A stretch of DNA of 64,000 bases from assembly GCA_963575745.1 (NCBI GenBank), contig CAUYUJ010004703.1, positions 288,456 through 352,455 on the forward strand. The letters run 5' to 3'. The notes beneath the pieces were generated by a model. The model was not told where the DNA came from. It was given only the letters and a program-made list of their open reading frames with translations, and did no database searches. A program made the translations under genes and the position numbers. Positions 1-10,221 of this stretch are shown piece by piece (position 1 is the stretch's first letter; each line of letters begins with the position of its first letter). The DNA comes from Prorocentrum cordatum (Eukaryota; Sar; Dinophyceae; Prorocentrales; Prorocentraceae).

Positions 1-450
1 CAATGGGACAGCAAGGGGCACAACGGGATACTTGTCGATCTCACTATCGATCTCACTATCGATCTCACTCAACGGGACACCACGGGACACCGCGGGACAC
101 CTCTCGACCCCACTATTTGTCTCAATACTGTTCTCACTATCGATCTCACTCAACGGGACACCATAGGACACCATCGGACACCACGAGACACCAAGGGACA
201 CCACATCAATCTCACTATCGATCTCACTATCGGTCTCACTCAACGGGACACCACGGGACACCACGGGACACCTGTCGATCTCACTATCGATCTCACTATC
301 GATCTCACTTTTTGGGACACCACGGGACACCGCGGGACACAACATCGATCTCAGTATCGATCCCGCTATCGATCTCACTATCGGTCTCACTCAACTGCAC
401 CACGGGACACCACGGGACACCAGTCGGTCTCACTATCGATCTCCTGTGGT
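1..450. repeat. Mixed minisatellite (12-bp and 10-bp units)
   Basis: Two short units alternate in blocks: CACTATCGATCT (12 bp) and GGGACACCAC (10 bp, often CGGGACACCG). Blocks of two to four copies of each form an irregular higher-order repeat. The array is stop-poor and reads through on the plus strand as H/S/R-rich peptide, which I take as a by-product of the repeat and not a gene. It runs off the left edge. Confidence 0.85.
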
Positions 451-519
451 AGATTCAAGCTTCGTTGTTTCATCGTTTCCAGGTCTGCCTTGCATTGTGC
501 TGTGTTGTATCTGGTTTTG

Positions 520-593
520 ACAGGCAACGCACGATATGAGCTCGACACACTCTCTCCAAAGGCTTCTCTGAACTCTTATCGTGCGTTGCCTGT
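520..593. repeat. Foldback element with perfect 17-bp arms (family I)
   Basis: ACAGGCAACGCACGATA at 520-536 is the exact reverse complement of 577-593, with a 40-nt loop containing CTCTCTCCAAAGGCTTCTC. A second, one-armed copy lies at 822-880. No coding sequence. It fits a tiny foldback or MITE-type sequence. Confidence 0.75.
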
Positions 594-821
594 TACTCGC
601 TGTCCGATCCCGTGCGTGTCAGAGCCAGAGACATCGTCGGTGTCATAATGGCGGCGTCGGCGTCGCAACGGCGGCCTCAGCGGCGGCGGCTACATCCTCA
701 ATGCTTCCGCTCACCCTGGGCCAAGGGTCGAAATTGTCTGGTTGAGACCGTTTCCAATATGTTTCCAATACGACTTCAACGCGTTTCCAACCCCGCACTC
801 TGGTGGGTCGGACAGCGACTG

Positions 822-880
822 CCAACTAACGCACGATAAGAGCACGACACTCTCTCCAAACAGCTTCTCCGTTGCACCTC
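822..880. repeat. Half copy of the 520-593 foldback element
   Basis: AACGCACGATAAGAGCACGA followed by CACTCTCTCCAAACAGCTTCTCCGTTG repeats the left arm and loop of the 520-593 element, but the right arm is lost after CTTCTCCGTTG. The flanks (596-821, 881-1206) contain no convincing gene; they hold short hydrophobic frames without recognisable domains. Confidence 0.55.
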
Positions 881-1206
881 CTGCAAGCAGCAGCCGCAAC
901 CTTCCTCCTATGCTGTATGGTGTTGCTACTGCCTGTCGCGTCTGCCTCCTGCTACTGCTCGCTGCTGCTGATGCCCGCTGTGCCGCCCACCCTGTATTCA
1001 TCATCACCGGCACTCTCGTTTTGTGTCGCTTGTTCACCAACCCGTTCTCTTTTATAGCTTCCAGGGGCCGTTTCCGTACCGTTTCCAGCTTGCGCCGACT
1101 CGTTTTACAATAGTTTCCATCCGATTGCGCGGAAACGTGCTTTGATAGTCTCCAGGGTCCGTAAGGGAGATCTTGAAGTTTGGTGGCGGTGCCTGAGGCA
1201 CCAACA

Positions 1207-1390
1207 GTACTCCAGATTTCGTAATAAAAGGGAGGGGGTCTGGACCCTCCAAGACAAGCCATTTCAGACCCCCCCCCGTGGGAGAACCCTCCAAAACATC
1301 GTCCCCAGACCCCCATGCCCTCCAAGATAGCCTGGAAAAGACCCCCCCGAAATGAGACCCCCCTTTGTTTTATTACGAAATCTGGAGTAC
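1207..1390. mobile_element. MITE-like element with perfect 23-bp terminal inverted repeats (family H)
   Basis: The left end GTACTCCAGATTTCGTAAT plus AAAA (1207-1229) is exactly inverted at 1368-1390. The 184-bp interior is purine/pyrimidine skewed (GGGAGGGGGTCT on the left, AGACCCCCCTTT on the right), so the inversion extends imperfectly inward. It has no coding capacity. A related fragment lies at 30603-30695. The structure is that of a non-autonomous DNA transposon; no transposase is visible in the window. Confidence 0.85.
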
Positions 1391-1764
1391 CTGTCGCAGT
1401 GCTGGATCAAGGCAGAGGCAGACACTCTGGGCGGGGGAGGCGGGGGGTGAGCTTGGGCGGGCGGGGGAGAGGCAGACTTCGTCGTGCCCAGGCGCGAGGG
1501 CCCCCTCTGAGGGTTGCGTGCCCATGGGGGTGCTCGCCAGGCCAGTGCAGTTCGGGCTGTGAGCCCTGTTTCGGCTCGCATCGTAAATGGTTGGGTTTCG
1601 AAGGAACCTTTTCAGAGTACATTCTGAATTAACAAGGTAGTTTAGCCTGCGTTCAGACAGGGACTCCATGAGATTCTGCTCTGCTCTGCTCCTCATCATC
1701 ATCGTCAGCATCATCCTCGTCATTATCATCATCCTCATCCTGATCCTGATCCTGATCCTCATTC
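1391..1764. other. Intergenic, with ATC/TCCTGA microsatellite tail
   Basis: No gene seen. The last 80 bases (about 1683-1762) are an imperfect ATC/CTGATC microsatellite. The rest is unique GC-rich sequence with short frames only. Confidence 0.5.
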
Positions 1765-1968
1765 GGGGGACGTCAGACTCGGGTAAGGGGGACTGGGGTT
1801 GTCCTGACGGGGCCATCACAAAAATGACGAGACACAGTCTGAAATTTGACGCGAACTCCCGCTGCTAACATCCCACGACAAATGGACCGTCAAATCCAAG
1901 ACGAGCTTGTCAAATAACGTCGGCAAACACGAGTTCCGGCATACTCGAGTCTTACGTTTCCCCGACTC
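1765..1968. mobile_element. TIR element of about 200 bp (family L, copy 1)
   Basis: The left end GGGGGACGTCAGACTCGGGTA is imperfectly inverted at the right end CTCGAGTCTTACGTTTCCCC. The interior carries AAAAATGACGAG and a segment ending CATCCCACGA. A second copy with the same order of blocks lies at 39932-40133, where the termini match each other better. Non-coding. Confidence 0.65.
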
Positions 1969-1975
1969 ATCCTAA

Positions 1976-2079
1976 CCCTCCTCCTCCTCATCATCATCAT
2001 TCTCGTCCTCAGTATCATAATCATCATTAACATCATCATCATCATCATGAACAACAACGTCTGCATCATCATTAACAGA

Positions 2080-2123
<44 letters not shown>

Positions 2124-2176
2124 CATCCTCATCCTCATCCTCATCCTCATCCTCATCCTCATCCTCATCCTCATCC

Positions 2177-2250
<74 letters not shown>

Positions 2251-2290
2251 GTCATCATCATCATCATCATCACCACCCTCACCATCATCA
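1976..2290. repeat. ATC / TCATCC microsatellite
   Basis: About 300 bp of (ATC)n with a central block of (TCATCC)n near 2121-2180. Frames through it read poly-Asp/Glu, poly-Met/Arg or poly-Ile/Leu according to phase, so the long minus-strand frame crossing it should not be taken as a protein. Confidence 0.95.
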
Positions 2291-2323
2291 TCACGGCTCC
2301 CCCAAACCTGGGGACACGAGGTG

Positions 2324-2566
2324 TCACACGATGGCGGCCTTCCGTGCCCCCTCGAACAGTCGCCAACCAGAATGCTGGGCTGGCACGGCGTTGAGACGAG
2401 CCACATGCAACTGGATATCACCACCGGAGCCCGAGACCCCATCTCCCAGAGCCATCTGTAGAGCCGGATCGATCTGCGTGGGCCCCGAGGCCCGAACCTC
2501 GGCGACAACGCACGCTGTGAACAAAAACTGCCACGCCAGGATCTCAGGGCACGACGTCGCCCACAC
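2324..2566 (-). CDS. Unrecognised coding-like segment
   Basis: A minus-strand frame of about 80 codons has amino-acid composition unlike the surrounding repeats (for example PTQIDPALQMALGDG and VPAQHSGWRLFEGARK). A second coding-like stretch in another minus frame at about 2630-2690 reads LTPDEQAQVLRELPLRDIGG. The two could be exons of one minus-strand gene or pieces of a decayed one. I recognise no family, and no splice sites can be fixed. The 3' side abuts the ATC microsatellite. Confidence 0.25.
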   Translation of the reverse strand: MWATSCPEILAWQFLFTACVVAEVRASGPTQIDPALQMALGDGVSGSGGDIQLHVARLNAVPAQHSGWRLFEGARKAAIV

Positions 2567-2951
2567 AGCGCCGACGACGGTCGCGACGGCGGCGCGCGGC
2601 GCTGCCCACGTGGCGGCGGCGCCCGGCGGCCGCCGATGTCCCGCAGCGGGAGCTCACGCAGCACTTGCGCCTGCTCATCGGGCGTCAGCCTTGGGGCGGG
2701 GGGGCACCCCGCCGCGGCGCGGGGGCGGATCCACTTGGCGGTCCCGAGACGGTGCGGTGACAGGCCTGGGCTTGCCATCGGGCGTGCAGTCCCTGTGTGC
2801 TGTTTGGTCGCGTACGCGCCGTGTGCCTCGAGAAGGTCCAAACTGCTCCTGGATGGTCCAAACTTTCTGGCGCCGGCCTCGCCGAGAGAACTGCACACGC
2901 CCGAGCAATGCCAAGTGGGAGAAAAGACTGCCTCAACAAACTTTCGAAACA

Positions 2952-3071
2952 CCGCACGGATTTCTTGGATCGGCGCTGGGCCCCCCCCCTGGCGGCGCCT
3001 CCCGCGCCACCCTTGGCGCGCTCCACGCGCCAAGGAAAGGGGTCCAGCGCCGATCCCAGAAAACCGCGCGG
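2952..3071. repeat. Foldback element (about 120 bp)
   Basis: CCGCACGGATTTCTTGGATC plus GGCGCTGGGCCCC (from 2952) pairs with GGGGTCCAGCGCCGATCCCA plus GAAAACCGCGCGG (3039-3071). An inner stem CCTTGGCGCG / CGCGCCAAGG (3011-3020 / 3026-3035) leaves a 5-nt loop. The left arm carries a GC-rich bulge. Several CCGTGCGG motifs recur downstream to about 3235 at 50-60 bp spacing, as if a diverged tandem repeat continued. Confidence 0.65.
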
Positions 3072-4374
3072 AGCTCGGAAAAAATGTACTTCCATTATGA
3101 CTTCTTCGAAAACCGTGCGGAGGCCTTGGAATCCACAAAAGACCTCACAGAACAGTTCGTCACCGTGCGGATCTGGGCCCTGACCCCAGTCGCCCGAGAC
3201 GTCCTCAGAGAGCGCGCGAACTCCAAACCCGTGCGGTCATCCCAAATCCCCACTAATCCATTGTAAAACGAAGCCAGGACGGGGACAATGCGGGACCGGG
3301 ACATGTCGGGGATATGTCAGATGCGCCGATTCTGGAAGATGTGTCGGACGCCGAGGCTGTTCTAGAGCGCTCTGGAACGCTCTGGGAGCGGTCAAGGACA
3401 CGCGATATTTTGACTTTTGTTCGGTACTCTGTCCCAAGAGCCAGCTGTCATCCCGAATTATTTTTGTTCTGGTCCTGGGGTCCAGCGAGAGCCTGCGGAG
3501 GCAGAAAAACGGCCAAGAACCTTCAGCCGTATTTTTTGTACGACGCGAAGATGTCTGGGCTTTGAGCGACGCGTCCTGGTCCTAGGGAACAAAAGAACGC
3601 ACACACCACCACCACCTGTAGGATGGAGGCAGACGGTCGTCGGGGTGGAGACGGTGTATGTATGTCACACCATGTCGGGCCCTCACGCAGGATATCGTGC
3701 ACACCCGTATCCCGCACACCAGCTCATCCAGAATCCTCCTAAGGGGTGTTGGTGGTGGTACGCTTCCTGCTCCCAAAATCCTGGCCCGCGCGACAGGGGC
3801 GCACCGCCGGGAAAGCATCCACACCCGCAGCTGCCGGGGACCCGCCATCTACGTTGCCTGAGGGACCTCGCGCTCAGGTCCCCATCACTCAGGACACCAT
3901 CTTTGAACTACCGGCAGCAAACATGCACATCCGCATCGTTCCGCCCCACTGCCTCGTCCAAACCGGCCCTGTCCCCGTAAAGAATACAGCGACGCGCGTG
4001 CTAGGCGTACGCTTGGGTTCTAGCCGACTGCGCAATCGTTGTCAGCAGGCCTTGCGCTAATCCGCGAAGCCGAGATACCCACGGACTGCCTTCCCAGGTG
4101 AAGGTTGCCCCTGTCGCGCAGGAGGTGGTGGGCCCTCGGGGGGATAGACTCGAGATCTGCGGGCGGGCGCGGGGCCGTGCGAGATCGGCATGCGACGCGC
4201 CCGAAATTTCCGAGTGCGCACTATACTGCGCAAATGACGTCGCTGCCACGATGGCCGAGGAAGGCCCCACGGGCCCCGGGCCGCCACGCCGCCACGGGTG
4301 CCGCACCCGCGGCCGCCGCCGCCCTCGTGACGCTAGCCGCGGGGGTCGTCGTAGTGGTCGTGGTGGTGGTGGTC
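3072..4374. other. No recognisable gene
   Basis: Unique GC-rich sequence. Frames on both strands are short or low in complexity, and none shows a domain I recognise. The last 40 bases (about 4338-4378) are a GTC/GTG-rich run leading into the 42-bp array. Confidence 0.5.
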
Positions 4375-5405
4375 TGGTTGTCACGTTTGTCCCATTCTGG
4401 GGCGTTTGGGACCCACGTATCGTCGCGCTTGTCCCGCGCTGGAGCGTTGAGAATCCACTGATTGTCACGCGTGTCTCTCTACGGGGCGCTGGGAACCCAT
4501 GTGTCTCCGCGCCAGTCCCGCTCTGAGGCGCCAATGACCCGCATGTGGTCCCGCTTGTCCCGCGCTGGGGCGTCAGACACCCGTGTGCTCTCACGCGTGT
4601 CCCGCTCGGGACCATTGGGAACCTACAAATGCTCACGCTCATCCCGCTCTGGGGCGGTGGGAACCCTTGTGTTTTCACGCTTGTCTCGAACTGGGGCCTT
4701 AAGAACCCACGTTATTTTACGCTTGCCCCCCTCGCGGGCGTTAGGACCTCGTATGGATTCACGCTGGCCCCGCTCTGAGGCGTCGGGCACTCACGTGTTT
4801 AACGTTTGTCCCATCCTGAGGCGTGAGGAGCCAACGCGTTTTTAGGCTTGTCACGTCCTGGGACGTTTGGGAACCCAAATGCGTTTGCACCACCCTGGGG
4901 CGTTAGGAACCTACGTGTGTTCACGCTTGTCCCGCTGTGGGGCGTTCGGAACCCATATGATTGCACGGCACGCTTATCCTGCCATGGGGCGTTCGGAACC
5001 CACGTGTTTTCACGTTTGTCCCACTCTGGGGCGTTAGGAACGCATGTGTTTTCTCGTTTGTCCCGCTCTAGGGGGTCAGGAACCCACGTGTGTTCACGCG
5101 TGTCCCGCGCTGGAGCGTTCGGAGCCCACGTGTTGTCACACCAGTTCCGCCCTGGGGCGCTAGAAACCTACATGATTTCACGCTTGTCCCGCCCTGGGGC
5201 GTTCGGAGCCCAACTGTTTGTACGTTTTTTTTTCCAGCTCTGAAGCGTTCGCAACCCACGTGTTTCAATATTGTCCGCTCTGAGGCGTCAAGAACCAACA
5301 TGGTGTCACGCCTGTCTCGCTCTTGTGTGTTAGGAACCCAAATGTGTTCAAGCTTGTCCCGCAATGGGGCGTTAGGAGCCCACGGGTTTTGTCGCGCTTC
5401 CGCAT
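4375..5405. repeat. 42-bp minisatellite, about 24 diverged units
   Basis: The unit has the core CGCTTGTCCCGCTCTGGGGC followed by GTTAGGAACCCACGTGTTTTCA, about 42 bp. Because 42 is divisible by 3, every frame stays open for long distances and reads as a 14-residue repeat (SRLSRSGALGTHVF on plus; TPQSGTSV on minus). Units differ at many positions, so it is an old or fast-drifting array. No start, splice or domain evidence for a real gene. Confidence 0.85.
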
Positions 5406-5454
5406 TCCCCAAACCACCTGAGCATCCTGGGGCACCGACGCCCCGTAAGTCTTG

Positions 5455-5515
5455 CACAACAAGCGCTTCGCTCGAGACATCCTCAAAGTTTCTTCGCGCA
5501 GGGCGCGCCATCATA
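5455..5515 (+). repeat. Fragment of B/C-family right-end sequence
   Basis: ACAAGCGCTTCGCTCGAGA followed by CATCCTCAAAG and CTTCGCGCAGGGCGC matches the right-hand part of the B/C elements described below. It is a diverged solo fragment. Confidence 0.6.
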
Positions 5516-5712
5516 CAGCGGGCGCGCAACAATTAAACATTTGCGAATTTGCTGTAATTTTTTACGGCCCCAAGACCCCGATATTTATCACGGACTGCGC
5601 AAAGCGTTCCGCTCGTAGTTTGTGCTTTTGCAACGAAAGCCGAGAGTCTGCGAACACAATTATTAATCGAGGATCCGAGATGGGGGGACACACTGTCATC
5701 GAGCTGGCACGC

Positions 5713-6265
5713 GCGAACCGCATTTCAGAGACATGATCGACCCACGCACCCGGGAAAGGGATTGCAAACTGCGAGGCATGGAAACGTCTGTGAGGACCTC
5801 GATTGCACCTGCAATTGGGCGATGGGAAGTGGCAATGCTGAAGATATCGATGGTGATGATACTGTGCCAGGAGCTGTGCGCTGCTCCGCTGCGCTGTGCT
5901 GTGCCGCACAGTGTCGTGCCAAGGGACGCGCTAAGGGACGAGACACGCGACGCGCCGCGGGACCTGCCAGGGGGACGCGCCGCAGAACGTGCAAAAAAGG
6001 ACGCGCCAGGGCATGGGAGCGCACCGCAGGACAAGCCAAGGGGACGCGCTACGGAACGTGCCAGCAGACGCGCCGCGCGACGTGCCAGGGGGACGCGCCG
6101 CGCGACGTGCCAGGGGGACGCGCCACGGGACGCGCCACGGAACGTGCCAAGGAACGTGCCAGGCGACGCGCCACGGGACGTGCCAGGGAACGCGTCAGGG
6201 AGCGTGCCATGGGACGTGCCACGGGATTCGCCAGAGACGCGCCCAGGGACGCGCCGCGGAAAGAA
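5713..6265 (+). mobile_element. Diverged B element (left end plus 11-bp array)
   Basis: The left end CATGATCGACCCACGCACCC followed by GGGAAAGGGATTG is the family terminus. The interior has the AATGCTGAA..TATCGAT block and then an array of about 11-bp units (GGGACGCGCCA, GGGACGTGCCA) from about 5920 to 6260. The family right end is missing. Long plus-strand frames here are repeat readings. Confidence 0.7.
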
Positions 6266-6284
6266 CTGGAGCCTCCTAGGATCT

Positions 6285-6535
6285 TCGCTCCTGCGCTCCC
6301 AGGGCCAAGACCCCTTTTAAATTACGCTGGGTTCTCGCTCCCAGGACAACGATCCCTCATACATTACTCTGGGTTCGCGCCCCTCGGGCGAAGATCCTCT
6401 GCAAATTACGCGGGACTCACGCTCCCAGGGCCACGGTTCCCCGAAGTTACGGGGGCACCCGCGCCACCAGGGCCGCGGCCCCTAGGAATCGGGCTGCGCC
6501 CGCGCTCCTCGGGCCACGATCCCGAGGAACGCCGG
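6285..6535. repeat. 43-bp minisatellite, five to six units
   Basis: Units such as CGCTCCCAGGGCCAAGACCC followed by an ATTACGCTGGGTT-like segment repeat at about 43 bp with heavy divergence. It begins where the 11-bp array of the B element ends. Confidence 0.65.
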
Positions 6536-7264
6536 TCCAGCAATTTTGCGGTTGGGGTTATGGCCCCCAGGGGCCCCCAGGCGACGTCCCGAAGCTATAG
6601 CGCGTCAGAGTGCGCTGCCCAAATCACTCCAAAGGCAAGAGGTGCGAGGTGCCTGCCAGGGGCCACGTGCTGGAACTTGCAGTCGTCGAACTTGCCTCCA
6701 CACTCAGGGAGCACTGAGAGGAGAATGTGCGAGGCGAAGACACAGAACATCATACATCACTGCGAATGCTACCGCATTGTCTTGAATCGCCTGCCTTGCC
6801 TGTCGATGGTTACTCCGTGGCATCAGGCTCGCGCTGAAATTCAATGAACATGAACAAAGCCAAACCGTGGAAACCTGGAACCGAAACTACTGGTTTCCCC
6901 ACCTGCCAGCCCATGCTGGCATCGCATGACAGTGAGCTGAATTATAGATCTCGCTCAACGCCTACATCAACCAGTGGCACGCATGCCCTGGCTCATGCGA
7001 GGGTGACGCGGAGGGGAAGTCTTTTGGGGATCTTTCCTGAGGCTCTCTTGGCGTCTCCTCGGACCGCTCGGGGCCCGTCTGCGGGGCCTGGGGCGAGATG
7101 GCCAGGGAGGCGGACGACGAACGACAGCGAACATCAATGGGCTCCGAGCTCTGGGGCTATCCTGGAGCTAACTATCTCGGGGTTTCTTTGGGCCGCTCGG
7201 GACAGTATGCGGTGCTGGGGGTCAGGGAGGTCCGAGATTGCCAGGAATCGGATCGGACGTCAGG
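6536..7264. other. No recognisable gene
   Basis: Unique sequence. Open frames on the plus strand lack recognisable domains. Confidence 0.45.
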
Positions 7265-7400
7265 GGGGTTGGGAAAGGAGGGGTTAACGAACTTGGTCAG
7301 GTCGCTGATTTTCCCAACGCCGGAGGCGCCAATGTTTTGAGGAGACCCCCTGGCGGCGGAGACAACACCAACTGCATGCAGAAGATGTCGCATCCCCCTC
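7265..7400. repeat. Dispersed repeat family G, copy 1 (diverged)
   Basis: Contains GCTGATTTTCCCAACGCCGG and CTGCATGCAGAAGATGTCGC, the two landmarks of the copies at 30276-30490 and 36540-36790, in the orientation of the 36.5-kb copy. Confidence 0.6.
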
Positions 7401-9065
7401 TTTTTCATTATCCCGTCTTGCGTCCGACCCGGAGGCCAGCGGACAACGACGACCGAAGACGTAAGTGAAGGCCACCGCACTTTAGAGCGCTGCGACGCAG
7501 GAGAATCCAGGCTGCCGGCAGGGGGCCGCAAGGCTCCAGACTCTGAGCCTCGCGGTCAGGCCTCCTCAGCTGCGACCACGTGGACACAGGGCGGCGTTGC
7601 CCAGATGCTCCAAGCGGCTTCATGAGATAGCGCATCGTCATGCACACCGCCAAAGCATGGATACACATCGATCTGCAGACGTGGGTGTAAATATGAAGTC
7701 GGAAGGAATTGAAAGCATACAGGGTTTCCGCCCCCCACTGCAGAGGAAGGAGAAAGGACTACCACCCGATGATTGAAGTACGGAGGCACCTATAGTAGAT
7801 TGCAATATACCTACTTTCACTACCACCGACGGGTATGGACATGTTCGCCGCTCATGACTCTGTCCTCATCCACCCGCCAACTGATCTCGCGCTTTGCGCC
7901 GCGCGAAGCGCGCAGCACGGTTTCGCGTGTTCGCCCCCGCTTCGCATAGTTAAGCAAACCTCTTCGCCAGGCCATGAACAGCGATCATCGTGTGGCCACC
8001 CTGGTGACTCAGGGATCCGACGCAGCAGCATGCAATCATACGCGAGGTGTTTGTTATCCTTCCCCCGACCGCCTCCTCCTCCTCCCTTTCCTCCCGTCAC
8101 CTGCCAAAGCGGTTGCCGAGGCCAGCCAGGGGGAGATGAGACGCCCACGGGATTGGGCGCTTGCCTTGCCATTGTGCCCGATCAGCTTGCCCCGCGCGCA
8201 AGTGCAGCATCTGCGCATCGAGAAGCAACGGCGCGTTCAATGGTTGGCTGTCCGGTTGCAGCAACAAGCGCTGATTTGTGTTCGGGACGACTGGGTGGCG
8301 AGTCTAAGGCTCAAAGCTGCATAGAGTGGTGGCGCCGGTCCTATCTTGTGAGAAACTGCATCTCCTCGCTATCCTGGCAACCAATGCGTCGCCGCTTGCG
8401 CTGAGGAGCAACGTTGCAACGTCGCCCTCCCAGGGCCCCCAGGGGGCCGCAGCGGCCGTGTCGGGGACGGCTCTGGGGGGCATGAGAATTGCTCGAGAGC
8501 ATTTTTGGGCGTGCCGCCACCACGGCCAGATGCGCCTGAACACAGCAAACATAACCTTACCTAGCTGGGGCGGTTTGCGGACACCTTGGCCAGGTAGGGG
8601 TATGTTTCTGAGTTTTCATTGCATGCTCAGACCAAGCTGGGGTGATTCTCGGAGGGCCGTCCAAGGGGGGCGCGGCCTCTGAGGACCTCGCCCAGCGTTC
8701 TAAGTTATCGAAGCCTCTGCATCGAGCAACTCACGATTGGGCGGTTGTCGCGCATCGACGTTCGCGCCAGAATTGCTCGCATGCGCCTCCGAGGGCGCGT
8801 CGACCCCCCAACGACTGGATATGTGCCTCTGGAGGCGCTCCTCCGAACTAACTGGTCTAGTTCGGACCAAATCGGAGTCGGCCACTCCGCCGATTCGAAC
8901 GCACGCGCAATCGATGCCACCATGTGCCTGGAGAATACAGCATCCTGTCATGTTCAATCGGCTGCCGCATCTACACTTGTCCAGCCGGCGTCAGCTGCGA
9001 CGAGTCGACCCCGCCCCGCCCCTTGCCACCCCGAGGTAAGGGGACGCGTATTTGTCTCGCTCGAG
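7401..9065. other. No recognisable gene
   Basis: Unique GC-rich DNA with short overlapping frames on both strands. I see no domain, repeat array or splice pattern that I would defend. Confidence 0.45.
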
Positions 9066-9105
9066 ACTCTCTCTCTCTCTCTCTTTCTTTCTCTCTCTCT
9101 CCCCG
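9066..9105. repeat. CT microsatellite
   Basis: About 36 bases of (CT)n interrupted by TTT. Confidence 0.9.
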
Positions 9106-9644
9106 TTGCTCCAGGGGCCGAGCCAGCAGCGCACGCGTTTCCCGTGCTGCTCGCGCGCTTCTTCAGCAGGCAGTCGGGTGGGCCCGAGGCCTCTGCCACC
9201 CCCCTTCGGCGACGACGCCTCAATTCCGCGACGTGGGCCCCTGGGGATCTCGACCTCCTCCCGGAGACCAGCTCTTCACACGGAGTCGCTCTCGATGGTC
9301 CTGGGGCCAGGGAATGCCCCCCCAAAAGGTTGTGGATACCCTGACAACGGACACTCTAACAACCCGATCACTGAATCAAGAATGTGTTGAAAGTGTGTGC
9401 AACATGTTCTGAAAATGTTCCAAACATGTTTTACATATTAAAAAAGTTTGAACCAAGTTAGACATCTGGAAATTATGCGGCAACATGCTTCCTCTCCATT
9501 GATCGACGTCCACAACCCAAACTTCGGCCGTCGCCCGCTTCGAGTCGGCTGGATCCGAGGGCAGGCTGTCCGAGGCCATCCGATGCCCCCCCCCGGGCGC
9601 GTCACTGGGACCCCAGGGCGACGAGATGACCAGGAGGAAAATGA

Positions 9645-9910
9645 CAAGGAAGAGGAGGAGGAGGAGGAGGAGGAGGAGGTGAGGAGGGGGATGTGGAGGA
9701 AAAGGATCAGGAAGGGGGGGGGGCAAGGCCATGCGGAGTTCCCCTGGCGGGCGGAGGCGCAGGAGCCCCGGAAGTAGCGGAAACAGATTGCGTTCCTGCG
9801 CGGCAGGCGTGGGGCAGGACACTTCCCCTTCCCCCTGCCCCTCCTCATCCTCCTCATCTTCCTCCTCCTCCTCCTCCTCCTCCTCCTCCTCCTCCTCCTC
9901 CTCCTCCCTT
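9645..9910. repeat. GAG and CCT triplet arrays in mirror arrangement
   Basis: (GAG)n at about 9650-9680 is followed 160 bp later by (CCT)n at about 9840-9908. The two purine and pyrimidine tracts are complementary and could pair. Between them is GC-rich sequence without a gene. Frames through the tracts read poly-Glu or poly-Ser/Pro. Confidence 0.85.
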
Positions 9911-10221
9911 GTCGCCCTCCTCATCCCCCTCCTCCTCTGTCCCCCTCCCCCTTTGCGAGCAACCACATACAACCCCTCCATGAGCAGCAACGCATGTGCA
10001 AATCCTTCCTCCTTCTGTCGTTCCCTTCCTCGCCCTTTTAATCCCACCAGCCCTCTGGGCGTGGCTGGTCTAACGATGTTTTTCTTTCCTCTTCCACAAG
10101 AACCCTCTTCCCTTTCGGGGAGGGGTTTATCACTGTTCCCTATAAATTTACACCCCTCCCCCAGGCGACTGGAAGCCAACCCAGATCCATTCGGGCACCC
10201 CCCCACCATCCCTTGTAAAAA

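Noticed and set aside
1972-3138. 388-codon minus frame ending in poly-Asp/Glu
   Set aside because: The acidic part is the ATC/TCATCC microsatellite and the first part crosses the 2952-3071 foldback. Only short inner stretches look protein-like.
5762-6847. 361-codon plus frame, Arg/Ala/Gly-rich
   Set aside because: Built from the 11-bp GGGACGTGCCA array of a B element followed by the 43-bp array.
8880-8910. tRNA-like B box (reverse of GATTCGAACG)
   Set aside because: No A box at the right distance and no cloverleaf stems could be drawn.
8745-8960. Possible RNA 2'-phosphotransferase-like segment (GYVPLEALL)
   Set aside because: Only a nine-residue resemblance. The flanking residues do not support the fold, and no start or exon structure is visible.
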